Part shown: positions 1-10,100 of the stretch, one piece after another
Position numbering within the stretch: position 1 is the first letter of the stretch
How the letters are laid out: every line of letters begins with the position of its first letter
DNA from: Protostelium mycophagum
Taxonomy: Eukaryota > Evosea > Variosea > Protosteliida > Protosteliaceae
Length of the DNA: 21,155 nucleotides
Direction: 5' to 3'
Assembly: GCA_002081555.1 (NCBI GenBank)
Contig: MZNV01000709.1
Coordinates: 1-21,155, forward strand
Made by a program: the position numbers and the translations under genes
The notes under the pieces: model-generated
Databases searched by the model: none
Seen by the model: the letters and a program-made list of their open reading frames with translations, nothing else
Told to the model about the DNA's origin: nothing

Positions 1-125
1 AGCTATGTCAACAAAGTTCTTCACAATTGGGCCATATACAATGCTCCAATTACGACAAGAGCGATTACTGGATAAATATGATGTACACCTCGATTACTAT
101 TCGCATTGAACCATGCAATAATCCA
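1..125. other. Sequence upstream of the tRNA, no gene seen
   Basis: I see no convincing reading frame, RNA gene or repeat here. It is the left edge of the window and presumably holds the 5' flank of the tRNA gene. Confidence 0.5.
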
Positions 126-213
126 GTCTGCGTAGCTCAGTCGGTTAGAGTGTAGGTCTCATACCTTCAAAGGAGTAATCCTAAGGTCGTGAGTTCGATC
201 CTCACCGCGGACA
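126..213 (+). tRNA. Elongator tRNA-Met (CAT) with a 14-nt intron
   Basis: A full cloverleaf can be drawn. The acceptor stem is GTCTGCG (126-132) with CGCGGAC (206-212) and discriminator A213. The D stem is GCTC/GAGT. The anticodon stem is TAGGT (153-157) with TCCTA (179-183), closed by a T-T mismatch. The T arm is GTGAG-TTCGATC-CTCAC (189-205). The anticodon CAT is at 160-162. A 14-nt intron (about 164-177) sits one base 3' of the anticodon, the canonical eukaryotic site. The anticodon arm around the intron resembles plant-type elongator tRNA-Met, which also carries an intron; that comparison is from memory. Internal A and B boxes are the D-arm and T-arm sequences. Confidence 0.9.
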
Positions 214-215
214 AC

Positions 216-219
216 TTTT
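216..219 (+). terminator. RNA polymerase III terminator (T4)
   Basis: A TTTT run starts three bases after the tRNA discriminator base, with a further T-run shortly after. This is the usual Pol III stop signal. Confidence 0.6.
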
Positions 220-268
220 ACCAGTTTTTCGATTGCAATTCTTTTTGGCTTCTCTTTTATCCACGCTT

Positions 269-436
269 TCATAACTCTGCCACCTCTGTCTCATCTCCAG
301 AAAGCATAGACAGAGCGTTCAACGTCTTTTTGTCTAATTCACTCCCATTACTGGCGATGACCAGTGGCACCGTCTTGATCTCTGGAACAAGGCTGCGATT
401 GGATCGCCGAACAACAGCTGGGCAAAGTGAGCGCGA
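269..436 (-). CDS. Possible terminal exon of an unidentified protein
   Basis: On the minus strand an open frame follows an in-frame stop at 439-437 and ends with TGA at 271-269. It encodes the plausible stretch EIKTVPLVIASNGSELDKK, followed by an acidic end. AG acceptors suited to this frame lie upstream (ends of ...gatttcag and ...ttgttccag). It lies beyond the poly(A) signal of the large minus-strand gene to its right, so it would be a separate small gene or a longer alternative 3' end of that gene. No family is recognised. Codon-like composition is the only support, so this is a weak call. Confidence 0.25.
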   Translation of the reverse strand, partial: SRSLCPAVVRRSNRSLVPEIKTVPLVIASNGSELDKKTLNALSMLSGDETEVAEL

Positions 437-636
437 TTATTTGATCTGAAATCGTCGAGCTCGCATGCACAAATGCAAATGAAATTTTTGTCAACCACGT
501 GATTTCGTACAAAACTGAAAAAGGCGGGAATCTGATCCCATTGAAAACTCTGAAGAAATCCAAGTGAATTTTCAAAAGACATTTGCCTGTTGTGCGGTGA
601 AATGTAACATTGCCAAATATGCCATCGGAAATATAG

Positions 637-642
637 TTTATT
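637..642 (-). promoter_or_regulatory. Poly(A) signal AATAAA of the JmjC-like gene
   Basis: On the minus strand the stop codon and signal overlap as TGAATAAA, so the hexamer begins inside the stop codon. The 3'UTR would be extremely short unless a later signal is used. The terminal exon boundary and the canonical hexamer support each other. Confidence 0.6.
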
Positions 643-3600
643 CACAAGGCTGTGGGGTTGCGTTCCCAGCTGTCCACAAGACTCGCACGCTCGCTCTTCT
701 CCGTATTGTGAAATTTCCTCAAGAACTGACGAGCAGTCTACAACGGTCATCCAAATGACAGACGTCATATGACGTGGTGTCTTACGGTGTGATACTGGGC
801 CATGACCGAGGGGTCTATTGGGGGTAGATGGAGGTTTTCCCTCAGTATGGCCTTTGTGACCGCGGCGGCAAACTTCTTGTAGAGTTCTTTGGGCTCTCTG
901 GACAGGTGTTCGCTCAGGACTTTTCTGATAGACTCGAAGATCTTTCCTTTGTACTCGCCGATCTCCTTCTGAGAAGGTTTCAAAGGAATGAACCTGGTCG
1001 TTGTAGACGGTGATCTTTGATTTCAAATTGTGGCGACTTTGCCGCTCATGAGACGAGATCACAACATCATGATGCAAGAAAGTCAGTCTCTACCTCTGAA
1101 CGTTTGTTAGGGTCCACACGTGGTGCCGGCGTGGCCATTCTATTCACATTGGGCTGCAGATTCTGCATCTGCACGTCTCAGAGATTTCCCAGAAATTTCA
1201 TGGAAAATTCACCGGTCTTCTCGGGTCTTGAGGAAAGGAACTGAATGGCCTGTTGAGTGTGGGCGTTGTAGATAGGAGTGTGGGTTGTACACACTCAAAT
1301 GTGGGTTGTACATGCTCGAATGTGGGTTGGGCCCTCTCAATAAGAGGGTGGGTTTGTACCGGGGTGGGGGTCTCGATTTTGATTAGCTCGGTCTACAACG
1401 CGTGAGTGGGGAGTGGCACGAATATTTGTGCAAATAATGTCATGAAACAATCACCTTGACGCCCCATGCGTCATCGTCGTCTTCTGCATTTGGGTCTAAA
1501 TCATCCATGTCTTCACCTTTCATTGCGGATCGCTGTGCTGAAGTCGTGGAGCTGTAACTCGTATCCTCTGTTTTCTGTATCTTTTTGACAGGCATAGCCA
1601 CAGGATAATCCTGGAAATTTCAACGAATTTTCGATGACTTTTCTCAGAAAATCTAGGGTAGAAAATTCACGTCTTCGTCTTCGCTGTCTTCGTTGCTGTC
1701 AGAATCGTCAGAATCGATTCGTTGTAGATGGTCAGTTCCCTCCCCCTTCGTCTTGACCCTGCAGTTGTCCTCTTCTTCTATATCTACCATAACTTAATAT
1801 CGAGTGTATATTGTAAGTCACCAAAACATATGCACCAAAAATAGTAGCATCTTAGAAGAATGTATCTTTGGTAAACAAGTGCAACTCCAGTGTGTTTGTA
1901 CAATACTATTCTGCGGCCTTGCCGCATACATCACATAAAAAATACAATATAAAATAATATCAATATATTATTAAAAATAATATCTAAGGTTATTAACGCG
2001 CAGAATATCCACACTAAACATGATTCTACCCAATTTACACAAAAATGCAAGTGTTTGCCACAGGATATCTTCGCGACATCGTATTTCAACCTACCCCAGT
2101 CCATATCTGACATCATACTTCTCCTTCTGTTCTCAATGAAATTTCGCAGGGTGGGGTCCAACTTCTCATAAGCGATGACCTCCATCCTCCTTTGACCGAC
2201 CGTCTGCTTATTGATCCTGAGTTTATGTCATCTACAACGGTATCTACAATGGGCATCATGCGAGATTAGATTGTGAAATATTGTTGGCAATTATAACATA
2301 TGAACCAAAACCCACCTCAACCCAAATCTCGCGCCAACTTTCTTATCATATACGATGAGGCACCTCGCGTAATCGTACTGCCCTTCCTTCTTATCATTCT
2401 CCAGCTGTTCTATGCGCGCGATGGTGTTGTCCCTGTTAGAAAAGTGTTGCCTGATGAAGCCTTCCTCTATAGCCTTGGGCCCAGCTGTGCGGATGTAGAT
2501 TGTGCGGGTCTTCTCATCTTGTGTCATGTTGTAGTATCTCTGCTGTATATAAATGGAGGAAGAGTGAATCATTATGGGATAAGCTCACCGCCTTTTGTAC
2601 GGCTTCTGCGGTGATGATATCAGAGGGGTCTTCACTTTGATATCGTCAAAATCTATGCAGAGTTATATATGATATCTTACAATTCGAGGGTCTCGAGCTC
2701 ATTTTCGACATCGTCTTGTTCTGCAGATTCCATTGTGACAATCTCAACTTGAGCAGGTTTCTTCCGCTCTAATCTTTTCGGCTCTCTACAACGCGTCAGA
2801 TGTCATATTGACACGTGTCAAAATGACGTGACTCACTCATCACTGATGCCAGCCTTACAATCCATCATCAGAGTCAGACGCACTTGACCTCTACGATTTT
2901 CTATAAACACTTGTGGAATCTTATCTTCTGCGTAGTTGCTGCTGTCGCAGGCTGGGCATCTACAACAGTCCAAACATTTGGGACACTTCCACCTCTCTTC
3001 ATTCCTCATGATTCTCTGGTAGTAACGTCATGAAATTTCGTTGAAATTTCGAATTACGTACATGCGGAGTTACGGAGTAGAAATTCCACAGACAGTCCTC
3101 ACAATAATATGAATCACATTCACATCTCACTTTTAAAAACTATTTCTTCTCAGAATATAAATGTCGACCACCAAAAGACGTTTGAAAAGTTTGTCTACAT
3201 TTGTGTGCACATACCTCGGCAGAGCTTGTCACCTGTTGACACTGATGACATCCCTTCGTCTCACTGCTGACATACTGAAGACAATTCAGATATCATTTCA
3301 TTTTTACATTAAGAATACGTTTTTATGTAACAATCGGCTCATTTGAGAAAGAAATGGCGGATTTTTTTCTCCTATGAGTAAGATTTTTTTCACATAAAAC
3401 AAATAAATATGCGTGTCGGGGCTCCATCTATGTGTGGCCAACGATTATGAAGCAGAGAAATAAACACATTGAATGAATCACCTGCAATCTGGTAAAGTGG
3501 GATATTGTCGCGTAAGATGGTTCTTTTGCCTTCACAACGATGCATAAGTCTGTGCTCAAATCTATCTTGCCCTCTTCCATCTATACGCGTTACTCATCCC

Positions 3601-5716
3601 TCATCATGAATATCACAAAACACTTTTTGTGTCTTTTGTCACTCGGTTGTACTCCAAAATAATCACAATTTATGTGTTGGAGAATAAGAGTTTTATTTGC
3701 AGGTTAGTAGGACGGAATGTAAATAATGAGAAAAAGAATCGTTCGCACCTCGACTTGGTTCTTCGCGGGCTTATAATGCTTGTCAATCAATTCCATCATC
3801 TTGAAATTTCTTGAAAGTTTCAAGTGCGCGGCACCTTCTCGAGTCCTGGTATGCTTACAGCCCCTTCCCTCACCTATTTTTATTATTTTGGAATAATTTT
3901 TCTGTTAGTACAACACCTCTTGGTCGTGGTGCTTTATATAAGATAAATGAAGATCAGAACAAAATACTGGTACTCACTATAACACTTTGTACATATCACT
4001 GTGGCACATGGTTCTACCACGGGCATTGTGTATTGAAAATGGCACAGATAATGCCTGTTGAATATGACATCTCTGCACACATTACATCTGGTCGGGGCAG
4101 ACCTCTTCTGATGACGTCATCAGTTCATATGGAATGTTCAAAGCATAAAACCAAATATAATTTGGCGGGAAAAACGATACCTCGTTATTTTTACCGATTG
4201 GTTCTAAATTCTCTTGCAACTCGCTGTTGGCATCAAGCCCAGTATGAGTGAGCAGCGGACAGTCATAAGCGAGGTCCACGTGTTCTTCGTAGATGTTTCG
4301 GTCTAACCACGCCATGTATTCTTTTTTAGCTATGGATAAATCCCGAGGAAGAGGCATTTTGAGCATCTGAGTGAAATTGTTGAGGAGTTCCAAGTGGTAC
4401 GGGGTTCGATCCCAACCGGTGAACGGGATGTTTTTTGGTATGCAGAGCGGGGAGACGATTTTCCATGTCATGTTGATACTGTCGTGGAAGCGTGTGAATT
4501 TCTGAGGATAAATTCAATATAAATAAATTCAATCTTTTATGTTAAATTTTTTGAGTGCAGTAAAATTCTTTTTGATCATCTACAACGACCAGTCTTACTT
4601 GATACAACGCCCCGGGGGGTACGTACACCACATCCCACCTCTTCTGCTCCACCATCTGCACTCTCTTTCTGTTCAGTTCAGACTTGTCCGACACGCTGTC
4701 AAACGAAGCTCTCTTATTTTCATAGCCAGACTTGTGGCGTGGTCGCAAGTCCTGCCCTTGCTCTTGAGTGAGATATCTTATCCCCTCGGTCGCGTATTCA
4801 GGGGGGATGATGAGCCAAAGGACGGCGTGTCCTGTGATGACGTCATGTGATGTTCATGTACATTGTGTCATATGGACATGATGCCACTGTACAATGTGTC
4901 ATATGGACATGACGTCACTGTACATCAGATCATGTGACGAGTTATATCCTCACTTACCATCTATCAACACGTCGCCCCTCATAGTGTCGGCGATCTGTGA
5001 TGATCAGCGACATACCTTTTTTCTGAACCCACCTCTATCGGCCCTCCTTGTCCCGCACCAAAGAAAGATAAATATCGAAACATATCCCCAGAATTTTGAA
5101 AAGTCTCTTTGTCATGTTGAGGATTCGTCAATACATTTGGAATGAATCCGGTCTCCAACAGACGATTCAACTGCCAAGACGTCACAATTACGTCCATATG
5201 AAGTGATGATCACTCTTTCGAACCATAGATCTGGGACTTTTGAGACGTAGAGGCTTTTATCACATCCTCTAAAAGCAGGGTCTTGCAGGAGATGATTCAA
5301 CTACAAAGGTGATTAAAGATCCAAGAGAAGCGAGCGCTTACGGTCTTTGGGACAAAATCATCAGCCTGCCAGATTATTAATGATGATTTGTGAATCAATC
5401 TTACCGAGCTGGGAGGACTCCAATTCCTTGGAAAGACTCTATAATTCATTGCATTATTCTGCAACCACTGTTTTCCAAAGGGCTGCGAAGCAATTCCACC
5501 CTTTCTCCTCCTCTTACTGTTCTCTTCTGTTGGACGCCCATAGTTTTTCAGAAAGATTGGAAGGCCCTCATATATTGTTGATTTGACTTGATCAGCAACC
5601 TCACACTGGCTATGTGGATTATTTGGAATGTACTCAACAGTGGCAACCCTGTCTGAGATAATTCTCTCGAGAAGAGAGGTTTCAGAACTCCCAAAAGAGA
5701 TGTTCCTGCCAACCAT
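642..5716 (-). CDS. JmjC-like / zf-4CXXC_R1 / RRM-like / SRI-like chromatin protein (about 1046 aa)
   Basis: I modelled 24 exons, all phase-consistent: 5716-5405, 5365-5342, 5300-5214, 5170-5016, 4977-4958, 4831-4599, 4501-4181, 4107-3974, 3809-3749, 3580-3482, 3274-3215, 3139-3062, 3015-2837, 2785-2681, 2634-2589, 2542-2316, 2216-2041, 1783-1671, 1610-1455, 1392-1213, 1168-1094, 1014-994, 968-786, 737-642. Residues ~80-310 look JmjC-like (GDVLIDGHAVLWLIIPPEY, WDVVYVPPGALYQ), but HxD and the distal His are absent. A first zinc-binding module is at ~392-426 (CNVC, H403, C406, CTKC). The zf-4CXXC_R1 finger is at ~491-551 (CHQC, CEC, CEDC, WKCPKC, CRCPAC). An RRM-like fold is at ~650-725 (TIYIRTA, YARCLIVYD). 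Then come an acidic region, three QPT heptads and a C-terminal helical SRI-like domain (~955-1035). Likely a nuclear chromatin reader or scaffold linked to Pol II. Least certain: the donor of exon 2216-2041, the microexon 1014-994, and the optional first intron (5404-5366), which is also open in frame. Confidence 0.8.
1273..1335 (-). repeat. Three-copy 21-bp in-frame tandem repeat
   Basis: Three imperfect 21-bp units, each containing CAACCCACA on the minus strand, encode heptads reading RAQPTFE, HVQPTFE and CVQPTLL within exon 1392-1213. They lie in the low-complexity linker between the acidic region and the SRI-like end. Confidence 0.75.
1912..1926. repeat. Triloop hairpin in an intron
   Basis: TGCGGC-CTT-GCCGCA is a perfect 6-bp stem with a 3-nt loop. 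It lies in the longest intron of the JmjC-like gene (2040-1784). A nearly identical stem is found in an intron of the G8 gene. Confidence 0.6.
4858..4919. repeat. Two tandem copies of a 31-bp unit inside an intron
   Basis: Copies at 4858-4888 and 4889-4919 differ at three or four positions. Each contains GTGTCATATGGACATGA. The second also carries TGACGTCA (4910-4917), and a third copy starts at 4920. The whole array lies in intron 4957-4832 of the JmjC-like gene. Confidence 0.7.
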
Positions 5717-5823
5717 GATCAGATCTGATCTCTCGAAATTTCCTGCCAACAAATTCCAATCACCAAATTAATTTTCTTGGCGCCAATTTTCCTGATCTGA
5801 AATTTGAATTATTCAATGAGAGG
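5717..5823. promoter_or_regulatory. 107-bp bidirectional promoter between the JmjC-like and MT-A70 genes
   Basis: The two start codons face away from each other with only 107 bp between them. The gap holds a 14-bp palindrome, GATCAGATCTGATC (5717-5730), directly against the minus-strand ATG, and a 10-bp palindrome, TTGGCGCCAA (5777-5786). The latter matches the E2F-type core TTGGCGCC known from animals and plants. No TATA box is clear. That both genes are driven from here is inferred from geometry. Confidence 0.6.
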
Positions 5824-7075
5824 ATGGTGAGCAGGTGCACGTCTATTTCGATGGGATTGATGACAACAGGTTCTCTTCTCTAAGAGGAAAACAGATCGGC
5901 CGGTCTATAGTTTCTCTCCAAAGCCAAAGCAGCAATTAGATCTCAGTGCCTTCTTTAAAGGTGTTAAAGCACCTCCAATTCCACAAGAAGACTCAGATGC
6001 CGACCTTATCCCATATGCATTCACCAAGGTGAAACATATGACTTCGATTCTAAAATTCAAAACATGAGGTACCTTCGCCTCTCCCTCTAACTTGGGCAAC
6101 AACTGTAAGAAATTTCACTCTTGAAACACCAGCAGAAGGACTTTATCTGGAATTCGATACTCTCCCAAATTCAAGCGAATTAATGGGATCGTTCGATGCC
6201 GTTTTAATGGTGGGTTGGACATCTGACAATAAGCAGTAACTTTTTTAGGACATACCTTGGAACGAGCCTGAGACTGTTCAACAACTGGTGAGTTTCAATT
6301 CATGGCTGACATCATCTCATGTTCCAAGACACGGCTGACAATGGAACAGATGCAATGGAAGATGGAAGATGGACTTTTGAAGGATGGGTTGTTGTTTACT
6401 TGGACACCCAAAGAGAAAATTGTACAAACTATTAAAATGGCGGGAAAATGGGGGTTCACATACGTAGAGAACTTGGTGTGGGTCAAAAAGTCTGCAGAGA
6501 ATAAGATTATAAGCGAACAATACCAATATTTCAAAAAATCTAAAGACAGTCTTCTCATCTTCAAAAAAGTGAGTAAATTCGAATCATCTCGAAAGAATTA
6601 AGATCATGAGGGGGAGAAAATCGAGCTGAGACATCAGAGGAGTCCTGATGTGGTCACTGATTTCCAGCGTATCAACAGAGGTGATAAAGATTTAGGATAT
6701 CTTGAAGAATATATTTATCGTTGTAGATGGAAGAGAGGAGAGGCCTGACTCGGTATATGACATGATTGAAACGATGCTACCATTAGCGAGGTCAGACTCT
6801 TAAAAGTGTGAACATTTTCTGACGAGTTGTAGATTTGATGAGTCTAAAAATAGAGGCAGATTGCTGGAACTTTGGTGTGGAAAAAACCACAGAAGGAAGG
6901 GGTGGACTTCCGTTTATTTCGAGCCTGGATGTTTCTCTGTGGAAGAAATGAACACGCCAACGGTATGACGTCATGAACATCCTGGTTCTATTTTTAGGCA
7001 CTGCGAACTGCCACAAACGCGCACGTCATCTTCACAACTTTTTCTCCTCTAACAGACCACAGCGCGATGGAGTAA
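5824..7075 (+). CDS. MT-A70 family (adenine N6) methyltransferase-like protein, about 303 aa
   Basis: Exons: 5824-5826 (start codon only), 5870-6028, 6069-6209, 6249-6287, 6329-6568, 6611-6668, 6727-6790, 6833-6962, 6998-7075; all phases agree. The core reads SFDAVLM then DIPWNEP (the DPPW position, with Ile for the first Pro), then LLFTWTPKEKI, WGFTYVENLVWVKK, SLLIFKK, ELRHQRSPDVV, RPDSVYDMIETMLP, LLELWCG and GWTSVYF. This is the order of MT-A70 strands and helices. The family transfers methyl from SAM to adenine N6 in RNA or DNA. The RHQR...MIETMLP...LELW pattern seems closer to MTA1/MTA9-like proteins than to METTL3, a judgement from memory. The N-terminus is short, with no zinc finger. 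The one-codon first exon is unusual and an unseen upstream exon is possible. An alternative acidic C-terminus (7057-7125 region) was considered but needs an out-of-phase splice. Confidence 0.85.
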
Positions 7076-7120
7076 TCATCATCGATCATTCCGATTTAGA
7101 ACTTGATGAAGAAGATGAAG

Positions 7121-7126
7121 AATAAA
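7121..7126 (+). promoter_or_regulatory. Poly(A) signal AATAAA of the MT-A70 gene
   Basis: A canonical hexamer lies 46 bp after the modelled stop. The opposing gene has its own AATAAA at 7153-7158, so the two transcripts must end within or overlap across about 40 bp. Confidence 0.6.
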
Positions 7127-7152
7127 CATGCAAGATGTAATCTAGGCTATAC

Positions 7153-7158
7153 TTTATT
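7153..7158 (-). promoter_or_regulatory. Poly(A) signal AATAAA of the G8 gene
   Basis: On the minus strand the hexamer starts one base after the TAA stop (7162-7160). Stop and signal are nearly fused, as in the JmjC-like gene. Confidence 0.6.
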
Positions 7159-7159
7159 C

Positions 7160-10100
7160 TTAGAGGACGAGGAACAACATGGCTATCATTCCAAAGATAA
7201 AGTTGACCACCAAACGGCTGGACCCGCTTGACTGCAAGTTGCCACCAGCACTGTTATTATCACCCTTCACGGTGGGAGCAGTTGCAGAGTTGCTGCAGAG
7301 TGACTTGTATTGTGCGACATCTATAGAGGCGGAGGGCAAGGTCTCAGCACCTGTCCCCGTCAGTTTCTTCACAGGAATTTCCGCGAAATTTCGTCGTTCA
7401 TTTTGGCGGGAAAGAGGATGCACTACAACGAGACATACCGGCAGAAATGAATCTCCATTCATCTATGAGAACCTCGGTGTAGACGGGAGGCCACATTACG
7501 CTCTGGAACCCAATCGTCTTCAATTTTTGAGTCGGTCTGCCGGTCAAACCCAAGAGGGACAAGGGGATACGCACTGAAATTTCCGTGAGTTTTCGGGGAA
7601 ATTTGGGGGAAATTTACCTCTGGACCAGGTGAGTTCGTCGATGACAAAATTGTCAATCATGTCTCGGGTCGCGGTGACAGAGCCGGTAGATTTGGTCTCG
7701 TTGTTTGCGGTGATGGCAATCTTGTACTCGCCGTAACCAGGGGCAACCTGAGTTTTTCGTGAGTTTTCATTTGAATTTCTGAGCCATTATCTTTGTACGA
7801 CATTGTAGTTGTCTAAAAATAGATCTTCACCTTGATGAAGAACTCGAGACTTTGGTACTTGGAGTCCAATACCAAATCCTTGCTGCTGGACCACCACGTC
7901 GCGCCGTAAAAATTTCCCTGGAGTCCCAAGCGCATGGAGCTGGATCCACACAACTTGTCGCCTTGGTAATTCATATTAGCAGTGAGAGTGTACTTCGCAT
8001 CACTCCAGTTGGTGGGCTTCATGGGTGCGGGGAAGTTGACGTCACTGTACAGAGGCATGACGTCATAGGAGGGGTTGCAAGGGTTGGTGGCGGCGGCGGG
8101 GGGCTTGGAGCAGGTTCCCACGCACATGATCTGTCCGCGAAGCACGTTTTGACCGTTGCTCGCCAAGTTGATGTAGAGGTTACCGGAGGCTAATTGCTGC
8201 CATTGGTCCCTGGTGAGGTACATGATGTCCTGAATACGTCATTTTCATCTCTTTGAAACCCGTCTACAACGATGTAGAGAGGACTCACTTGTACGGCGGA
8301 GTTACCAAAGGGGATGACCTTGGTCACGATGGGGCTGCCTTGCTTTCCGGTGGCTCCGGTGTTCAGAGTAAGAGTGTTGCTGGTACCTGCAAGATCGTGG
8401 TAGATCTTGTAGTGTAATTCGACATTTCCACTCCATCCCTTGGGACTAAGGTAGAAGAACGCAGATCCTACAGATCTCAGAACTTTCCCAGAAAAAGAAT
8501 GGAAATCTCTCAGAAAAGATGTGGAAATTTCTGAGAAAAGAGATCGAATTTTCTGGGGAAATTTCACTCACCACTGCGGTCAGAACTGCTCTGTGTCTGA
8601 CAGGCGTCAAGACTGGCGAAGTAGGTCTCGGGGTTGAATTGGGGGGCGAGGGAGGGGACGGGGGGGATGTTCTCCACGCCGACACAATTTGTACACGAGG
8701 CGGTGACAGACAGGGGGCTCCAGAAGCCGGCATCGGAGACTCCGTAGCCGAAGTAGTTGTTGAAGGACTGTGTTGGGCCAGAGGAACGGTTGATCACAAA
8801 GAGGTACAAATGTTTGGTCCCGCTGTCATAAAAGTATTTACCGGGGCTTAAATCTGCAAACGAAGAAGCCTGCACAAAAGTGTCGTAAGGGTAACCCCTG
8901 GAAATTTCATTTTCCCGCCAAATTTTCGGATTCAAATTTCAAACTCACCGGTTGGTGACGGTGAACTGGGTCCCTGTTGGGTAGGGAATGGCCATGATGA
9001 GCCATTCTCCAGGGCTGGAGGACTGCATGTTGAAGGTAAAAGACGATGGAGAACTTCCCAGGCTCCCATCATCGGCCACAAATTGAATCTTGTAGGAGCT
9101 ATTTTTATCAGCATTCCGAAAATTCACGGAAATTTCTGGAAGAATATGTGGAGTACGTTGTAGATGATCGGAAAATAAATATAAAACGGACTTTCTGGCA
9201 ATCAAGTTGTGCATGTACTGAAATCCTCCGCTGGTAGTTGCACCAGTGGTCATACCCTTCTTCCCGCCCTCATTACCTCCGAGGGGGTATATGATTGCTA
9301 AAAATAGTTCAGTCTATTATGACATAGTAATAAAACATTAAAAAGCCCACCGTGAACCTGTCTCTGACCGGGAACGGCGGTGTATTCCACTTGTCCGTTT
9401 CCAGCGGGCTTGTCAGTCTGAAATTTCACTCAGTTTTCATCGGAATTTCAGGTGAAATAGATGGAGGTTTCAAGTTACGTACGGCAGTGAGAGTGAATTG
9501 TACGTAACCCTCTTGGAACTGGGGACAAGCGTAGGCGTTCCATGCAGATCTGAATGTGCATCCTGTTCTGCTAAAAATAGTCTCATTGCTTTGGACCCAG
9601 GCTCCTCCTGTGATGACATCATCAACCGCGAATTTTCTGGGGAAAATCACGGAAAATTACCGCGGATTCCGGTGATGCTTCCATCAGCATCAAGAATATT
9701 CCATCCAAATTGGGCGTCTCTGCTCGTGTACTCGATCCACACCTAAAAATAGATCAACATCACGTGGTGATGACGTCATCGAAATTTCCTCGAAATTTCA
9801 CCTGGTTGGCGTTGACAAAGGTGAGGCCTCTGTACTGGTTCTTGGGGAAGAGCATAAATGGGCCGAAATTCAATGTCACGAGGGCACCGGCGGGTCTGTC
9901 ACTGTTTGGCATAAAGTTGATGAACGTGTTCCCCACACCCAGTTGTGGCCCTCCGTTGTCATAAGTACTGTGACCTGAGGGGGTGAGTGATGACGTCATC
10001 GTATTTTTCTGGGAAAAGTCGATTCACCTGCGAGGACAAACTTGCTGCCCCAGACATCAGGGTAGACTCTGGACTTGGTCTTGTAGACGGGAGAAAATGA

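Noticed and set aside
334-1077. A 247-codon minus-strand open frame
   Set aside because: It runs through three modelled exons and two introns of the JmjC-like gene in the wrong frame and past its poly(A) signal. Correct frames give the SRI-like end.
7057-7126. Acidic alternative C-terminus for the MT-A70 protein ending at the TAA just before 7126
   Set aside because: No donor with the required phase was found; the in-frame stop at 7075 follows directly from the confident exon chain.
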